DNA from: Hymenobacter arizonensis
GTDB taxonomy: Bacteria > Bacteroidota > Bacteroidia > Cytophagales > Hymenobacteraceae
Direction of reading: 5' to 3'
DNA length: 64,000 nucleotides
Assembly (NCBI RefSeq): GCF_900115775.1
Contig: NZ_FOXS01000003.1
Coordinates: forward strand, 62,001 to 126,000
Part shown: in pieces, positions 6,653 through 14,738 of the stretch
How the letters are laid out: each line of letters starts with the position of its first letter
How positions within the stretch are numbered: position 1 is the first letter of the stretch
Made by a program: the position numbers and the translations under genes
The notes under the pieces: model-generated
Seen by the model: the letters and a program-made list of their open reading frames with translations, nothing else
The model's database searches: none
Told to the model about the DNA's origin: nothing

Positions 6653-8329
6653 ATGTTAGTCGATTTACGAATTAAGAATTACGCTCTTATTGAGCAGCTG
6701 GAGCTGCGTCCGTCGCCGCTATTAAATATAATTACGGGTGAAACCGGGGCCGGCAAATCTATTATGTTGGGTGCCATCGGCTTGCTGCTTGGCAACCGCG
6801 CCGACTCGCGCATGCTGTTCGATACGGAGCGTAAATGTGTGATTGAAGGCCAGTTTGACATTGCTAATTATCAGCTGCAGGACATCTTCGAAGCCGAAGA
6901 TTTAGACTATGATGTGCAGTGCATTCTGCGGCGGGAAATTAGCCCCAACGGCAAGTCGCGTGCTTTTGTGAACGACACGCCAGTGACCCTGGATGCGTTG
7001 CGTAAAATAGGCGCCAATCTGATGGACATTCACTCACAGCACGACACTTTGCTGCTGGGCGATGCCGTATTTCAGCTCAACCTGCTGGACCTATATGCCG
7101 GCTTGGTGCCGCAACGCACCCACTACAGCAACGCCTACCGCCAGTACCGCAAGTTGGAAGCCGACTTGCAAACCTTGGAAAGCCAAGCCGCGCAAGCCAG
7201 CAAGGAACTCGATTACAATAGCTTCTTGCTAAACGAGCTGGAGGAAGCCCGCCTCGACACCGAAGACCAGGACGCGCTGGAGCAGGAAGTAAAGCAGCTG
7301 GAGCACGCCGAGGAAATTAAGTACAAGCTGAGCCAGGCCCTGCACGGCCTGCGCGACAGCGAGAGCTGCGCCACTGGCACCATGAAAGAAGCATCGGTGC
7401 TGCTGGGCCAGGTGGCCACCTATGCCGACAACTTCAAGGAACTGCGTGAGCGCCTGGAAAGCTGCCTGATTGAGCTGCACGACATCGCCGACGAGGTGGA
7501 GGTGGCCGAGCGCCGCACCGAAGGCGACCCCGCCCGCGCCGAAGAGTTGCAGGACCGCCTCAACGTGCTCTACACGCTGCAGCGCAAGCACCAGGCCCGC
7601 GACCTGCCGGGCCTCATTACGGTGCGCGACGAGCTGCGCCAGAAAGTAAGCTCGGTGTTGGGCCTCGATAAGGAAATAGCCCGCCTGCGCAAGGATTCGG
7701 ACGCTGCCCTAGCCGCCGTTACCAAGCAAGCTGCCAAGCTCTCGGAAAGCCGCCGCAAGTCGTTCCCGACGTTTGAAAAGCAGCTGGGTTTGCTGCTGGC
7801 CGACCTCGGCATGCCGCACGCCCGCATTGTGGTGCAGCACAGCGTGGGGGCGCCTGCTACCAGCGGTACCGACGTGGTGAGCATTCTGTTCACCGCCAAC
7901 AAAGGCGCCCAGCCCCAGACGCTGAGCAAAGCCGCTTCGGGCGGAGAGTTTTCGCGCCTGATGCTGTGCATCAAGTACATGCTGGCCGATAAAACGGCGC
8001 TGCCCACGATAGTATTCGACGAAATTGATACGGGTATTTCCGGCGAGATTGCCGTGAAGGTGGGCCGTATGATGCAACAGATGGCGCAGAAGCACCAGTT
8101 GGTGGCTATTTCGCATCTTCCGCAAATGGCCGCCGCCGGCGACGTGCACTACTTTGTGTACAAAGAGGACCGTGCCGACCGTACGGTGAGCCGCATCCGG
8201 GAGCTGAACCAGGACGACCGCATCAAGGAAATCGCGCACATGATTGCGGGGGCCAAGCCCAGCGAGAATGCGTTCCAGAGTGCGCGGGAGCTGCTGGCGC
8301 TACGGGGCGAAGTGGCTCCGGCGGCGTAA
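6653..8329 (+). CDS. recN: DNA repair protein RecN
   Basis: A 558-residue SMC-like ATPase acting in recombinational repair of double-strand breaks (E. coli RecN is 553). Walker A is GETGAGKS at about residues 29-36. A coiled-coil region rich in E, K, L and Q spans about 160-370. The signature motif is SKAASGGEFSRLML (about 422), and Walker B is TIVFDEIDTGISG (about 450). The start MLVDLRIKNYALIE is the usual RecN N-terminus. It has no visible operator of its own because the upstream gap is filled by a palindrome. Confidence 0.95.
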   Translation: MLVDLRIKNYALIEQLELRPSPLLNIITGETGAGKSIMLGAIGLLLGNRADSRMLFDTERKCVIEGQFDIANYQLQDIFEAEDLDYDVQCILRREISPNGKSRAFVNDTPVTLDALRKIGANLMDIHSQHDTLLLGDAVFQLNLLDLYAGLVPQRTHYSNAYRQYRKLEADLQTLESQAAQASKELDYNSFLLNELEEARLDTEDQDALEQEVKQLEHAEEIKYKLSQALHGLRDSESCATGTMKEASVLLGQVATYADNFKELRERLESCLIELHDIADEVEVAERRTEGDPARAEELQDRLNVLYTLQRKHQARDLPGLITVRDELRQKVSSVLGLDKEIARLRKDSDAALAAVTKQAAKLSESRRKSFPTFEKQLGLLLADLGMPHARIVVQHSVGAPATSGTDVVSILFTANKGAQPQTLSKAASGGEFSRLMLCIKYMLADKTALPTIVFDEIDTGISGEIAVKVGRMMQQMAQKHQLVAISHLPQMAAAGDVHYFVYKEDRADRTVSRIRELNQDDRIKEIAHMIAGAKPSENAFQSARELLALRGEVAPAA

Positions 8330-8333
8330 CGTT

Positions 8334-8512
8334 TGTCATTGCGAGCGGAGCGAAGCAATCCGTCCTATTCTCAGCGACCAGCCTAATAATGTGACGAGCC
8401 ATTTGAGACGAGCCCGCTAACTTGCCGGTGCAAATCCAATGGTTGGGTTTGTCGCATCTCAAGGCTAGTCGCTGAGACCAGGACGGATTGCTTCGCTCCG
8501 CTCGCAATGACA
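8334..8512. repeat. Intergenic palindrome, GTCATTGCGAG type, 50-bp arms
   Basis: Arms 8334-8383 and 8463-8512 match at 47 of 50 positions, core GTCATTGCGAGCGGAGCGAA followed by GCAATCCGTCCT. The loop is 79 nt and has no terminator. It lies between recN and fabI. The right arm supplies an ATG at 8507 in frame with fabI that is unlikely to be used. Confidence 0.95.
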
Positions 8513-8542
8513 GGCTGCAACTACACATTCCACCACAACACC

Positions 8543-9373
8543 ATGCCCAGTAACCTCCTCGCCGGCAAAGTCGGCATTATTTCCGGCGCCCTCAACGACC
8601 AATCCATTGCCTGGAAAGTGGCCCAACGGGCCCACGCCGAAGGCGCCCGCTTTGTGCTTACCAACGCGCCGCTGGCCATGCGCATGGGCGAAATCAACAA
8701 GCTGAGCGAGGAGTGCAACGCGCCCATCATCCCGGCCGATGCTACGTCGACGGAAGAGCTGGAGGCGCTGTTTTCGGGAGCACAGGAGCAGCTGGGCGGC
8801 AAGATTGACTTTGTGCTGCACAGCATTGGCATGAGCGCCAACATCCGCAAAAAGAAGCACTACGGCGAGTTGGATTACAAATTCTTCCAGCAAACCATCG
8901 ACGTTTCGGCCATGTCGTTTCATAAGATGATGGCCGTGGCCGAGAAGCAGGACGCCATGAACGAGTGGGGCAGCATTGTGGCCTTGAGCTACATCGCTGC
9001 CCAGCGTGCCTTTCTCGACTACACCGACATGACCCAGGCCAAGGCCATGCTCGAAAGCATTGCCCGCAGCTACGGCCAGCGTTTCGGCAAGCTGAAGAAG
9101 GTGCGCGTGAACACTGTGTCGCAGTCGCCGACTAAGACCACGGCTGGCACCGGCATCACCGGATTTGATGCGTTCTACAACTTCGCCGACATGATGTCGC
9201 CGCTGGGCAACGCTCCCGCCGAGGCCTGCGCCGACTACTGCATCTCGCTGTTCTCGGACCTAACCCGCTACGTGACCATGCAGAACCTGATGCACGACGG
9301 CGGCTTCAGCACCACGGGCATCTCAGCTGAGATTGTGGATGTGATGACCAAAGCGGCCGGCGCGCAGGAATAA
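8543..9373 (+). CDS. fabI: Enoyl-[acyl-carrier-protein] reductase (NADH)
   Basis: A 276-residue SDR enzyme that reduces trans-2-enoyl-ACP, the last step of each round of fatty acid elongation. It starts with LLAGKVGIISGALNDQSIAW (FabI nucleotide-binding variant of GxxxGxG). The SIG motif (LHSIGMS) is near residue 93. The catalytic pair is the FabI-type Y-x6-K in LDYTDMTQAKAM (about 156-163), rather than the Y-x3-K of ordinary SDRs. The C-terminus (MTKAAGA) ends at 9373 and a strong terminator follows. The upstream in-frame ATG at 8507 lies in the palindrome, so 8543 is chosen. Confidence 0.95.
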   Translation: MPSNLLAGKVGIISGALNDQSIAWKVAQRAHAEGARFVLTNAPLAMRMGEINKLSEECNAPIIPADATSTEELEALFSGAQEQLGGKIDFVLHSIGMSANIRKKKHYGELDYKFFQQTIDVSAMSFHKMMAVAEKQDAMNEWGSIVALSYIAAQRAFLDYTDMTQAKAMLESIARSYGQRFGKLKKVRVNTVSQSPTKTTAGTGITGFDAFYNFADMMSPLGNAPAEACADYCISLFSDLTRYVTMQNLMHDGGFSTTGISAEIVDVMTKAAGAQE

Positions 9374-9396
9374 GTGCAGCACATCTTTGAAAGAGA

Positions 9397-9424
9397 AAGC
9401 CCGGCCGGTTGGTCGGGCTTTTTT
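9397..9424 (+). terminator. Rho-independent terminator after fabI
   Basis: AAGCCCG(GCC) / (GGT)CGGGCTT stem followed by TTTTT, 24 nt after the fabI stop. Confidence 0.85.
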
Positions 9425-9433
9425 GTGCTTCTA

Positions 9434-9514
9434 TCATGCTGAGCTTGCGAAGCATCTTATCACGTCTGCTGTAATCGTTGTGGCGTGATAAGATGCTTCG
9501 CAAGCTCAGCATGA
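9434..9514. repeat. Intergenic palindrome, GTCAT superfamily, 31-bp perfect arms
   Basis: Arms 9434-9464 and 9484-9514 are perfect, core TCATGCTGAGCTTGCGAAGC then ATCTTATCACG. The loop is 19 nt. It sits just after the fabI terminator. Confidence 0.95.
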
Positions 9515-9651
9515 CAGACGAAATGGAAAACGACTCTTGCTCACCTTGCGGATAGCGGCCTGTCGGCAACGTTGCCGGCATCGATTGCGCAGAAAAAACG
9601 CGGTTTCGGGGCAGTTACCCGCTAGGTTTACGGAACACTACCCGACAAACT

Positions 9652-10605
9652 ATGAAGCATCTTGTGTTGATTTTAGCCTTGTGCTGGCTGGCGCTGGGCC
9701 GTGCTGGGGCTTATGATTTTGTGGTGGCGCAGGATGGCAGCGGTAAGTTTCGCACCGTGCAGGAGGCCATAAATGCTGTGCCCGATTTTCGGAAGAAGGT
9801 GACTACCATCTTCATCAAAAAAGGGACTTACAAGGAGAAGCTTATTTTGGCGGGCACCAAGCAATACGTGAAGCTGATTGGCGAGGACCGCGACAAAACC
9901 ATCCTGACCTACGACGACTACAATCAGAAAAAGAACATTTTTGGGGAGGACAAGGGCACGTCGGGCTCGTCGAGCTGCTATTTGTACGGCAATGATTTTT
10001 CGGCCGAGAACCTGACGTTTGCAAACTCGTCGGGGCCGGTGGGGCAGGCAGTTGCGGTATGGGTGGCCGGCGATAGGTCGGCGTTTGTGAACTGCCGTTT
10101 TCTGGGGTTTCAGGACACGCTGTATACCTACGGGCCCGGCAGCCGGCAATTTTATAAGAACTGCTACATCGAAGGGACTACCGATTTCATCTTCGGCTCG
10201 GGCACGGCGTGGTTTGAGGACTGCGAGATTTTCTGCAAAAAGGGCGGCCTGTACATCACGGCGGCCTCGACGCCCGACACCACGCGGTTTGGGTATGTGT
10301 TTCGGAACTGCCGCATCACGGGCGATGCTCCGGCCGGCAGTTTCGCGCTGGGCCGGCCCTGGCGTCCCTACGCCAAAACTGTGTACCTGAACTGCCAACT
10401 CGGTCCCGTAATTGGCCCTGCTGGCTGGGACCATTGGGGCAAGGAAACCAACAAGCAGACCGCCTACTACGCCGAGTACCAGAGCAAGGGGCCCGGTGCC
10501 GCGCCCAAGCAGCGCGTGCCGTGGTCGCATCAGTTAACCGAGGCCGAAGCCCAGCAATACACACTCCAAAACGTGCTGCGCGGCTGGAACCCGCAGGCGA
10601 ACTAA
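9652..10605 (+). CDS. Secreted pectinesterase (CE8), copy 1
   Basis: A 317-residue exported pectin methylesterase that removes methyl esters from homogalacturonan. Signal peptide residues 1-20 (cleavage after GRAGA). The right-handed beta-helix shows the family motifs in order: FVVAQDGSGKFRTVQEAINA (about 23-42), GQAVA (Gln of the oxyanion hole, about 128), FQDTLYTY (about 156, Gln and Asp), GTTDFIFG (about 177, nucleophile Asp) and LGRPW (about 233, Arg). All catalytic residues are present. A possible -7 box TAGGTTTA lies at 9623-9630. Copy 2 starts 4 nt after its stop, so the two form one transcription unit. There is no C-terminal T9SS sorting domain. Confidence 0.92.
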   Translation: MKHLVLILALCWLALGRAGAYDFVVAQDGSGKFRTVQEAINAVPDFRKKVTTIFIKKGTYKEKLILAGTKQYVKLIGEDRDKTILTYDDYNQKKNIFGEDKGTSGSSSCYLYGNDFSAENLTFANSSGPVGQAVAVWVAGDRSAFVNCRFLGFQDTLYTYGPGSRQFYKNCYIEGTTDFIFGSGTAWFEDCEIFCKKGGLYITAASTPDTTRFGYVFRNCRITGDAPAGSFALGRPWRPYAKTVYLNCQLGPVIGPAGWDHWGKETNKQTAYYAEYQSKGPGAAPKQRVPWSHQLTEAEAQQYTLQNVLRGWNPQAN

Positions 10606-10609
10606 GCCC

Positions 10610-11581
10610 ATGAGCCGATTCTTCCTCGCGGGCTTTGTTGCCCTGCTAACTACCGGCGAATCGTGGGCGCAGGTAGCGCCGCCCGCCGGCGCCCTAGTTG
10701 TCGCTCTGGATGGCTCCGGGGCTTACCGCACCGTGCAGGAAGCCGTGAATGCCGTGCCCGACCAATCGCAGAAGCCAGTTATCATCTTTATCAAAAAAGG
10801 CACGTATCGCGAAAAGCTGGTGGTGCCGACGCTGAAAGTCCGCCTGCGGCTAGTGGGGGAGGACAAGGACCAAACCACCATCACCTTCAACGATCATACC
10901 GGTGACGTGGCTGGGCACAATACCTACAACTCGTATTCGGTGCTGGTGCAGGCCAACGAGTTCGCGGCGGAAAATATCACCTTCGAGAATAATGCCGGCT
11001 ATACCGCCGGACAGGCGGTTGCGCTGCATGTGGAAGGTGACCGGGCGACCTTCAAAAACTGCCGCATGGTTGGCAACCAGGACGTGATTTTTCTGGCCAC
11101 CGACGGCAGCCGCCAGTACTTCCAGGATTGCTACATCGAGGGCACTACCGACTTTATTTTTGGGGCCAGCACGGCGGTGTTTGACCGTTGCACCATCAAG
11201 AGCAAGAAAAATTCCTTCATCACGGCGGCCTCGACTACGGCCCAGCAGCCTTTTGGCTTCGTGTTCCTCAACTGCAAGCTGACGGCCGATACCACGCTGG
11301 CCAAAAAGGTGCACCTGGGCCGGCCCTGGCGCCCCAATGCGCGGGTGGTGTACCTCAACACCGAGATGGGCGCCCACATTGTGCCAGCAGGTTGGGAAAA
11401 CTGGAAGAACCCCGAGAACGAGAAGACAGCTTATTTCGCGGAATACAAATCATCGGGCCCCGGTGCTAACCCAAAGGCGCGAGTTGCCTGGTCGCACCAG
11501 CTCACGGCCAAGGAGGCTAAGCGATACAAGCTCAAGACGATTTTCGTGGGTAAGGAGGCTTGGAAGCCGGCTGTGAAATAG
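10610..11581 (+). CDS. Secreted pectinesterase (CE8), copy 2
   Basis: A 323-residue paralogue of the preceding protein, with the signal peptide ending near SWAQ. The same motifs appear in order: VALDGSGAYRTVQEAVNAVP, GQAVALHVEGD, GTTDFIFGAST and HLGRPWRPNA. The motif QDTLY of copy 1 is QDVIF here (NQDVIFLATDG): the catalytic Gln-Asp pair is kept but the following TLY is lost. That could change substrate positioning or methylation-pattern preference (inference). It is translationally close to copy 1, which suggests a tandem duplication followed by divergence. Confidence 0.9.
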   Translation: MSRFFLAGFVALLTTGESWAQVAPPAGALVVALDGSGAYRTVQEAVNAVPDQSQKPVIIFIKKGTYREKLVVPTLKVRLRLVGEDKDQTTITFNDHTGDVAGHNTYNSYSVLVQANEFAAENITFENNAGYTAGQAVALHVEGDRATFKNCRMVGNQDVIFLATDGSRQYFQDCYIEGTTDFIFGASTAVFDRCTIKSKKNSFITAASTTAQQPFGFVFLNCKLTADTTLAKKVHLGRPWRPNARVVYLNTEMGAHIVPAGWENWKNPENEKTAYFAEYKSSGPGANPKARVAWSHQLTAKEAKRYKLKTIFVGKEAWKPAVK

Positions 11582-11623
11582 CGGAGGCAATTAATTCAGT
11601 TGGGCTGACCAACCATTTGCGCT

Positions 11624-11708
11624 TGTCATGCTGAGCTTGCGAAGCATCTTATCACGTTGCAGCGATTCGCTGCAACGTGATAAGATGCTTCGCAAGCTCA
11701 GCATGACA
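11624..11708. repeat. Perfect 85-bp palindrome, GTCAT superfamily
   Basis: Arms 11624-11665 and 11667-11708 are perfect reverse complements of 42 nt with a single central T. Arm core is TGTCATGCTGAGCTTGCGAA, then GCATCTTATCACG as at 9434, plus an extra TTGCAGCGA. It lies between convergent genes (pectinesterase copy 2 and the dehydrogenase), where the hairpin could also stop transcription from both sides. Confidence 0.96.
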
Positions 11709-11729
11709 GGCGGTTTTGAACATTCAAGA

Positions 11730-12665
11730 TTAATACCCGCGGCTTAATTCGACCAGATTCTCCAGCAGCTCGCCGTTCTGGAACAAGCTCAAGTTGCGGA
11801 GTAGCACGTCTACTTTTCCTTCGTCTTCGAAGGGCTGGCCGCCGCCGGTGTGCTGGGTGAGCAATACGTTGGGCAGAGACCAGAGCGAGTTCTCGGTGGG
11901 GATGGGCTCGGTGGCGGTTACGTCGAGCACGGCCCCGCCCAGGTGGCCGGATTGCAGGGCGGCGATGAGGGCCGGCTCGTCGGTGGTGTTGCCGCGGCCT
12001 ACACTGGCGTAGATGCTGCCGGGGCGCATGGCGGCTACCAAATCAGCGGAGAAAAAGCCTTCGGCGCTACCGGGAAGGCAGTTGACTACAATGTCGGTGT
12101 CGGGCAGCACGGCTTTTAGTTCTTCCTTAGAATGTAATTGTGCTTGCGGGTCGGTACGGGCTAGCAGCTGGGTGTAGCACTCAAACCCCGTGAGCTGCAG
12201 GCGCACGGCCTGGCCTATGGCGCCGGCCCCGAGAATGACCACCCGCCGACGGCGCAGCAGCTGGGCGCGGTTGCGAACGTAGGCGCCGCCCACCCATTTT
12301 TTCTGGGTTTGCAGCACGGCCAACTCGGGGAGGTGACGGTAGAGGGCGAGTAGGCCCGCGACCATGGTTTCGGCACAGGGCCAAGCGAAAAAGTCGCCGA
12401 GATTGGCCACCGGAATGCTTAACTGCAGGTGACGGTAGCGCTCGAAGCCGGAAGAATCGATTTGCCAGAAGCGGAGGTTGGGCAGGGCATTGGCGAACCA
12501 CGCGGGTGGCGGATTGCCGAGCAGCACCTCGGCGGCTTGTAGGGCCTCCTGCTGCTGGTCGGGGGAGAGGTCGTGGCTGAAAGTAGCGGAGATGTCGGCG
12601 GGCAGGTGGGCTTCTAAATGCTGCCGGGCGGGCGCACTTAGGGGTGAATACACAAAAAGACGCAT
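11730..12665 (-). CDS. D-2-hydroxyacid dehydrogenase family protein
   Basis: A 311-residue NAD(P)-dependent dehydrogenase acting on 2-hydroxy or 2-keto acids; the substrate cannot be told from sequence. The Rossmann motif is VVILGAGAIGQAV (about 141-153). The catalytic triad of the family is visible: Arg in ASVGRGNTTDE (about 227), Glu in TATEPIP (about 257) and His in LTQHTGGG (about 276). The family usually shows GxGxxG followed 17-18 residues later by an acidic or basic residue; here the next strand gives LLART, which hints at NADP preference (weak). The start at 12665 (MRLFVYSPLS) is chosen because earlier codons give an unrelated tail. Confidence 0.85.
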   Translation of the reverse strand: MRLFVYSPLSAPARQHLEAHLPADISATFSHDLSPDQQQEALQAAEVLLGNPPPAWFANALPNLRFWQIDSSGFERYRHLQLSIPVANLGDFFAWPCAETMVAGLLALYRHLPELAVLQTQKKWVGGAYVRNRAQLLRRRRVVILGAGAIGQAVRLQLTGFECYTQLLARTDPQAQLHSKEELKAVLPDTDIVVNCLPGSAEGFFSADLVAAMRPGSIYASVGRGNTTDEPALIAALQSGHLGGAVLDVTATEPIPTENSLWSLPNVLLTQHTGGGQPFEDEGKVDVLLRNLSLFQNGELLENLVELSRGY

Positions 12666-12751
12666 GATGAAGCTAAAGCGAAGCGGGAGGCGATGAGGTA
12701 GGAGGTAGGTATACGGGTTTCTGCAAAGGTGCTGCCTCAAAGCAGAGATTT

Positions 12752-12870
12752 TAGAGCGGTTTCGAAGATGCTGCACTGTAGCGCGGACTTTTAGTCCGCG
12801 ACCCCTCCCAACCAGGCGGTCCGCGGACTAAAAGTCCGCGCTACTTTACACCGACCGCGAAACCGCTCTA
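12752..12870. repeat. Double inverted repeat with GCGGACTTTTAGTCCGC core
   Basis: Inner arms 12779-12800 and 12822-12843 (22 nt, perfect; TAGCGCGGACTTTTAGTCCG plus CG) lie inside outer arms 12752-12764 and 12858-12870 (TAGAGCGGTTTCG, perfect). The inner arm is itself nearly palindromic. It is a different family from the GTCAT elements. It lies in the divergent gap between the dehydrogenase and the P450. Confidence 0.93.
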
Positions 12871-13081
12871 GCAGCAGCAACCCGGAGTGGTCGTAAATAA
12901 TCAGTTGAAAAATGACCTGAACGGTAAGTTTGGCATAGGTAATTGATAACGTGAATATTGCATGCTGATAGCTGGAATTTTTAAGCTCAACGGCCGCCGG
13001 ATTGGGGTGCATCCATTGGCATAAGGACCCGTAGGAAATAGTAAGCATGGGCCTTTGCTGGCCCCTTTTTTCTTAGCTGCT

Positions 13082-14386
13082 ATGCCCACTATTCCCCGCG
13101 ACACCAGCTTCGACAGCACCCTGGACGTGCTGCGCGAAGGCTTTCCGTTCATCCTCAACCGCAGCCAGCGCTACCAGACCGACATTTTCCAGAGCCGGCT
13201 GCTGCTGCAGAAAGTTATTTGCCTGCACGGCCCGGAGGCCGCCGAGCTGTTCTACAACCCCGAGCGCTTCATGCGCAACGGAGCCGTGCCGCGCCGCATC
13301 CAAACCACTCTCATGGGCCAGGATGCCGTGCAAACCCACGACGGCCGCGAGCACCAGCAGCGCAAGCAGCTCTTCATGTCGATGATGAATCCGCAGAGCG
13401 TTCAGTACCTCATGGAGATAATGGCAGACGAATGGCGCGCTACGGCCCACGAATGGGAGCAGCAGCGCCAGGTCACGCTCTTCGCCGAGGCGCAGGATAT
13501 CCTGTGCCGGGCCGCCTGCGCCTGGGTGGGCGTGCCCTTGCCGGAAGCCGACGTGCGCCAGCGGGCCCAGGATTTTGCCCTGATGGTGGATGCCTTCGGG
13601 GGCGTGGGGCCACGCCACGGCCGGGGCAAGCGCGCCCGCACCCGCTCTGAGCGCTGGATTCGGGACTTCATCAAGGAGGTGCGTCGGGGCGATGCCACCG
13701 TGCCACCAGGCTCACCGGCCGAAGCCATAGCCTGGTTTCGCGGCACCGACGGCGAGCCGTTCAGCAACCAGATGGCTGCCATTGAAATCATCAACCTGCT
13801 ACGGCCCATTGTGGCCATTACCTACTACATCGCCTTTGCCGCAAAGGCCCTGGCCGAGTATCCGGCCTACCGGCAGCTGCTGCGCACAGTGCCCCGCTAC
13901 GACCATTATTTCTCCCAGGAAGTTCGGCGCTTCTTCCCGTTCGGGCCATTTCTGGGCGCCCGTGTACGGGAGGACTTCGAATGGCACGGCTACAAATTCC
14001 CCAAGGGCACGCTCACGCTGCTCGACATCTACGGCACCCACCACGACGCCCGTTTCTGGCCCGACCCGGATACCTTCTACCCCGAGCGGTTTCGCGACCG
14101 GGAACCCACGCCGTTTGACCTTATTCCGCAGGGTGGCGGCGACTACGGTACCGGCCACCGCTGCGCCGGCGAGTGGATTACGATTGAATCGTTGAAGCTG
14201 GCGGTGAATTTTCTGACGAGGGAAGTGGAATACGATGTGCCCCCGCAGGACCTGAGCTACAGCCTGCAGCGTATGCCGACTTACCCGAAAAGTGGGGTGG
14301 TGCTGGAGCATGTGCGGCTGGTAGTAGGGCAGGACGCGAGGATGGAAGTGCAGGTAGATGAAGGGGCGAGGTGCCCATTTCATTAG
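13082..14386 (+). CDS. CYP152-type cytochrome P450 (fatty-acid peroxygenase)
   Basis: A 434-residue soluble haem protein. The haem-ligand Cys is in GTGHRCAGEW (about residues 359-368). The I-helix carries NLLRPIVAITYYIAF (about 238-252): the Arg-Pro pair replaces the acid-alcohol pair of ordinary P450s and is the hallmark of the CYP152 family (P450-BSbeta, SPalpha, OleT). In that family the Arg binds the fatty acid carboxylate and H2O2 is used instead of a redox partner. The expected reaction is alpha- or beta-hydroxylation (or decarboxylation) of fatty acids. The C-terminus has a short extra tail ending RCPFH. No ferredoxin or reductase gene lies nearby, which fits peroxygenase chemistry. 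The ATG at 13082 is preferred to a TTG at 13055. Confidence 0.87.
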   Translation: MPTIPRDTSFDSTLDVLREGFPFILNRSQRYQTDIFQSRLLLQKVICLHGPEAAELFYNPERFMRNGAVPRRIQTTLMGQDAVQTHDGREHQQRKQLFMSMMNPQSVQYLMEIMADEWRATAHEWEQQRQVTLFAEAQDILCRAACAWVGVPLPEADVRQRAQDFALMVDAFGGVGPRHGRGKRARTRSERWIRDFIKEVRRGDATVPPGSPAEAIAWFRGTDGEPFSNQMAAIEIINLLRPIVAITYYIAFAAKALAEYPAYRQLLRTVPRYDHYFSQEVRRFFPFGPFLGARVREDFEWHGYKFPKGTLTLLDIYGTHHDARFWPDPDTFYPERFRDREPTPFDLIPQGGGDYGTGHRCAGEWITIESLKLAVNFLTREVEYDVPPQDLSYSLQRMPTYPKSGVVLEHVRLVVGQDARMEVQVDEGARCPFH

Positions 14387-14478
14387 GCGGGCCTGCTTGG
14401 TAGCACTGCACCCCTGGCGGAACCTCACCCCTGCCGGGCACCCCCGGCCCCTCTCCCGCGGAGAGGGGAGCCTGACGC

Positions 14479-14635
14479 CTGTCATTGCGAGCAGAGCGAA
14501 GCAATCCGTCCTGACGAAACCACACACTTCAATGAAACGAAAAGCCCCGGTACTGCACAGTACCGGGGCTTTGTCACATTATTAAGTTGGTCGCTGAGAA
14601 CAGGACGGATTGCTTCGCTCTGCTCGCAATGACAG
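14479..14635. repeat. Inner GTCATTGCGAG palindrome, 35-bp perfect arms
   Basis: Arms 14479-14513 and 14601-14635 are perfect. Core GTCATTGCGAGCAGAGCGAA followed by GCAATCCGTCCTG; this is the GCAGAGCG variant, different from the copies at 8334 and 57681. Confidence 0.95.
14541..14572. terminator. Terminator-like hairpin in the loop of the nested repeat
   Basis: A 15-bp stem AAAGCCCCGGTACTG / CAGTACCGGGGCTTT with a very tight centre. It has A and T runs on both sides and so could act on both strands between the convergent P450 and SDR genes. Confidence 0.75.
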
Positions 14636-14738
14636 GTATTGTCAGGCTCTCCTCTCTTTTGGAGAGGGGCCGGGGCCGTGCCCGGCAGGGGTGAGGTTCC
14701 GCCCGGGGTGAGGTTTCACCAGCGAGCTTGCCTAACAA

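Larger units (their letters stand above)
14419..14700. repeat. Nested palindromes: AACCTCACCCC shell around a GTCATTGCGAG palindrome
   Basis: The outer arms 14419-14476 and 14641-14700 are related to the coaC/coaB palindrome (GGAACCTCACCCCTGCCGGG) and match with a few gaps. Inside them lies a complete second palindrome (14479-14635), and inside that a terminator hairpin (14541-14572). The gap lies between convergent P450 and SDR genes. Confidence 0.93.

Noticed and set aside
8507..8542. N-terminal extension of fabI and of other genes (46816-46872, 59861-59893, 18840-19025)
   Set aside because: These extensions translate the palindromic repeats (peptides such as RSFAALRMT or LRSAQHDKK) and are not part of the protein families.
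9652..11581. T9SS C-terminal sorting domain on the pectinesterases and S9 peptidase
   Set aside because: The proteins end with their catalytic domains; no extra 70-90 residue sorting domain is seen.
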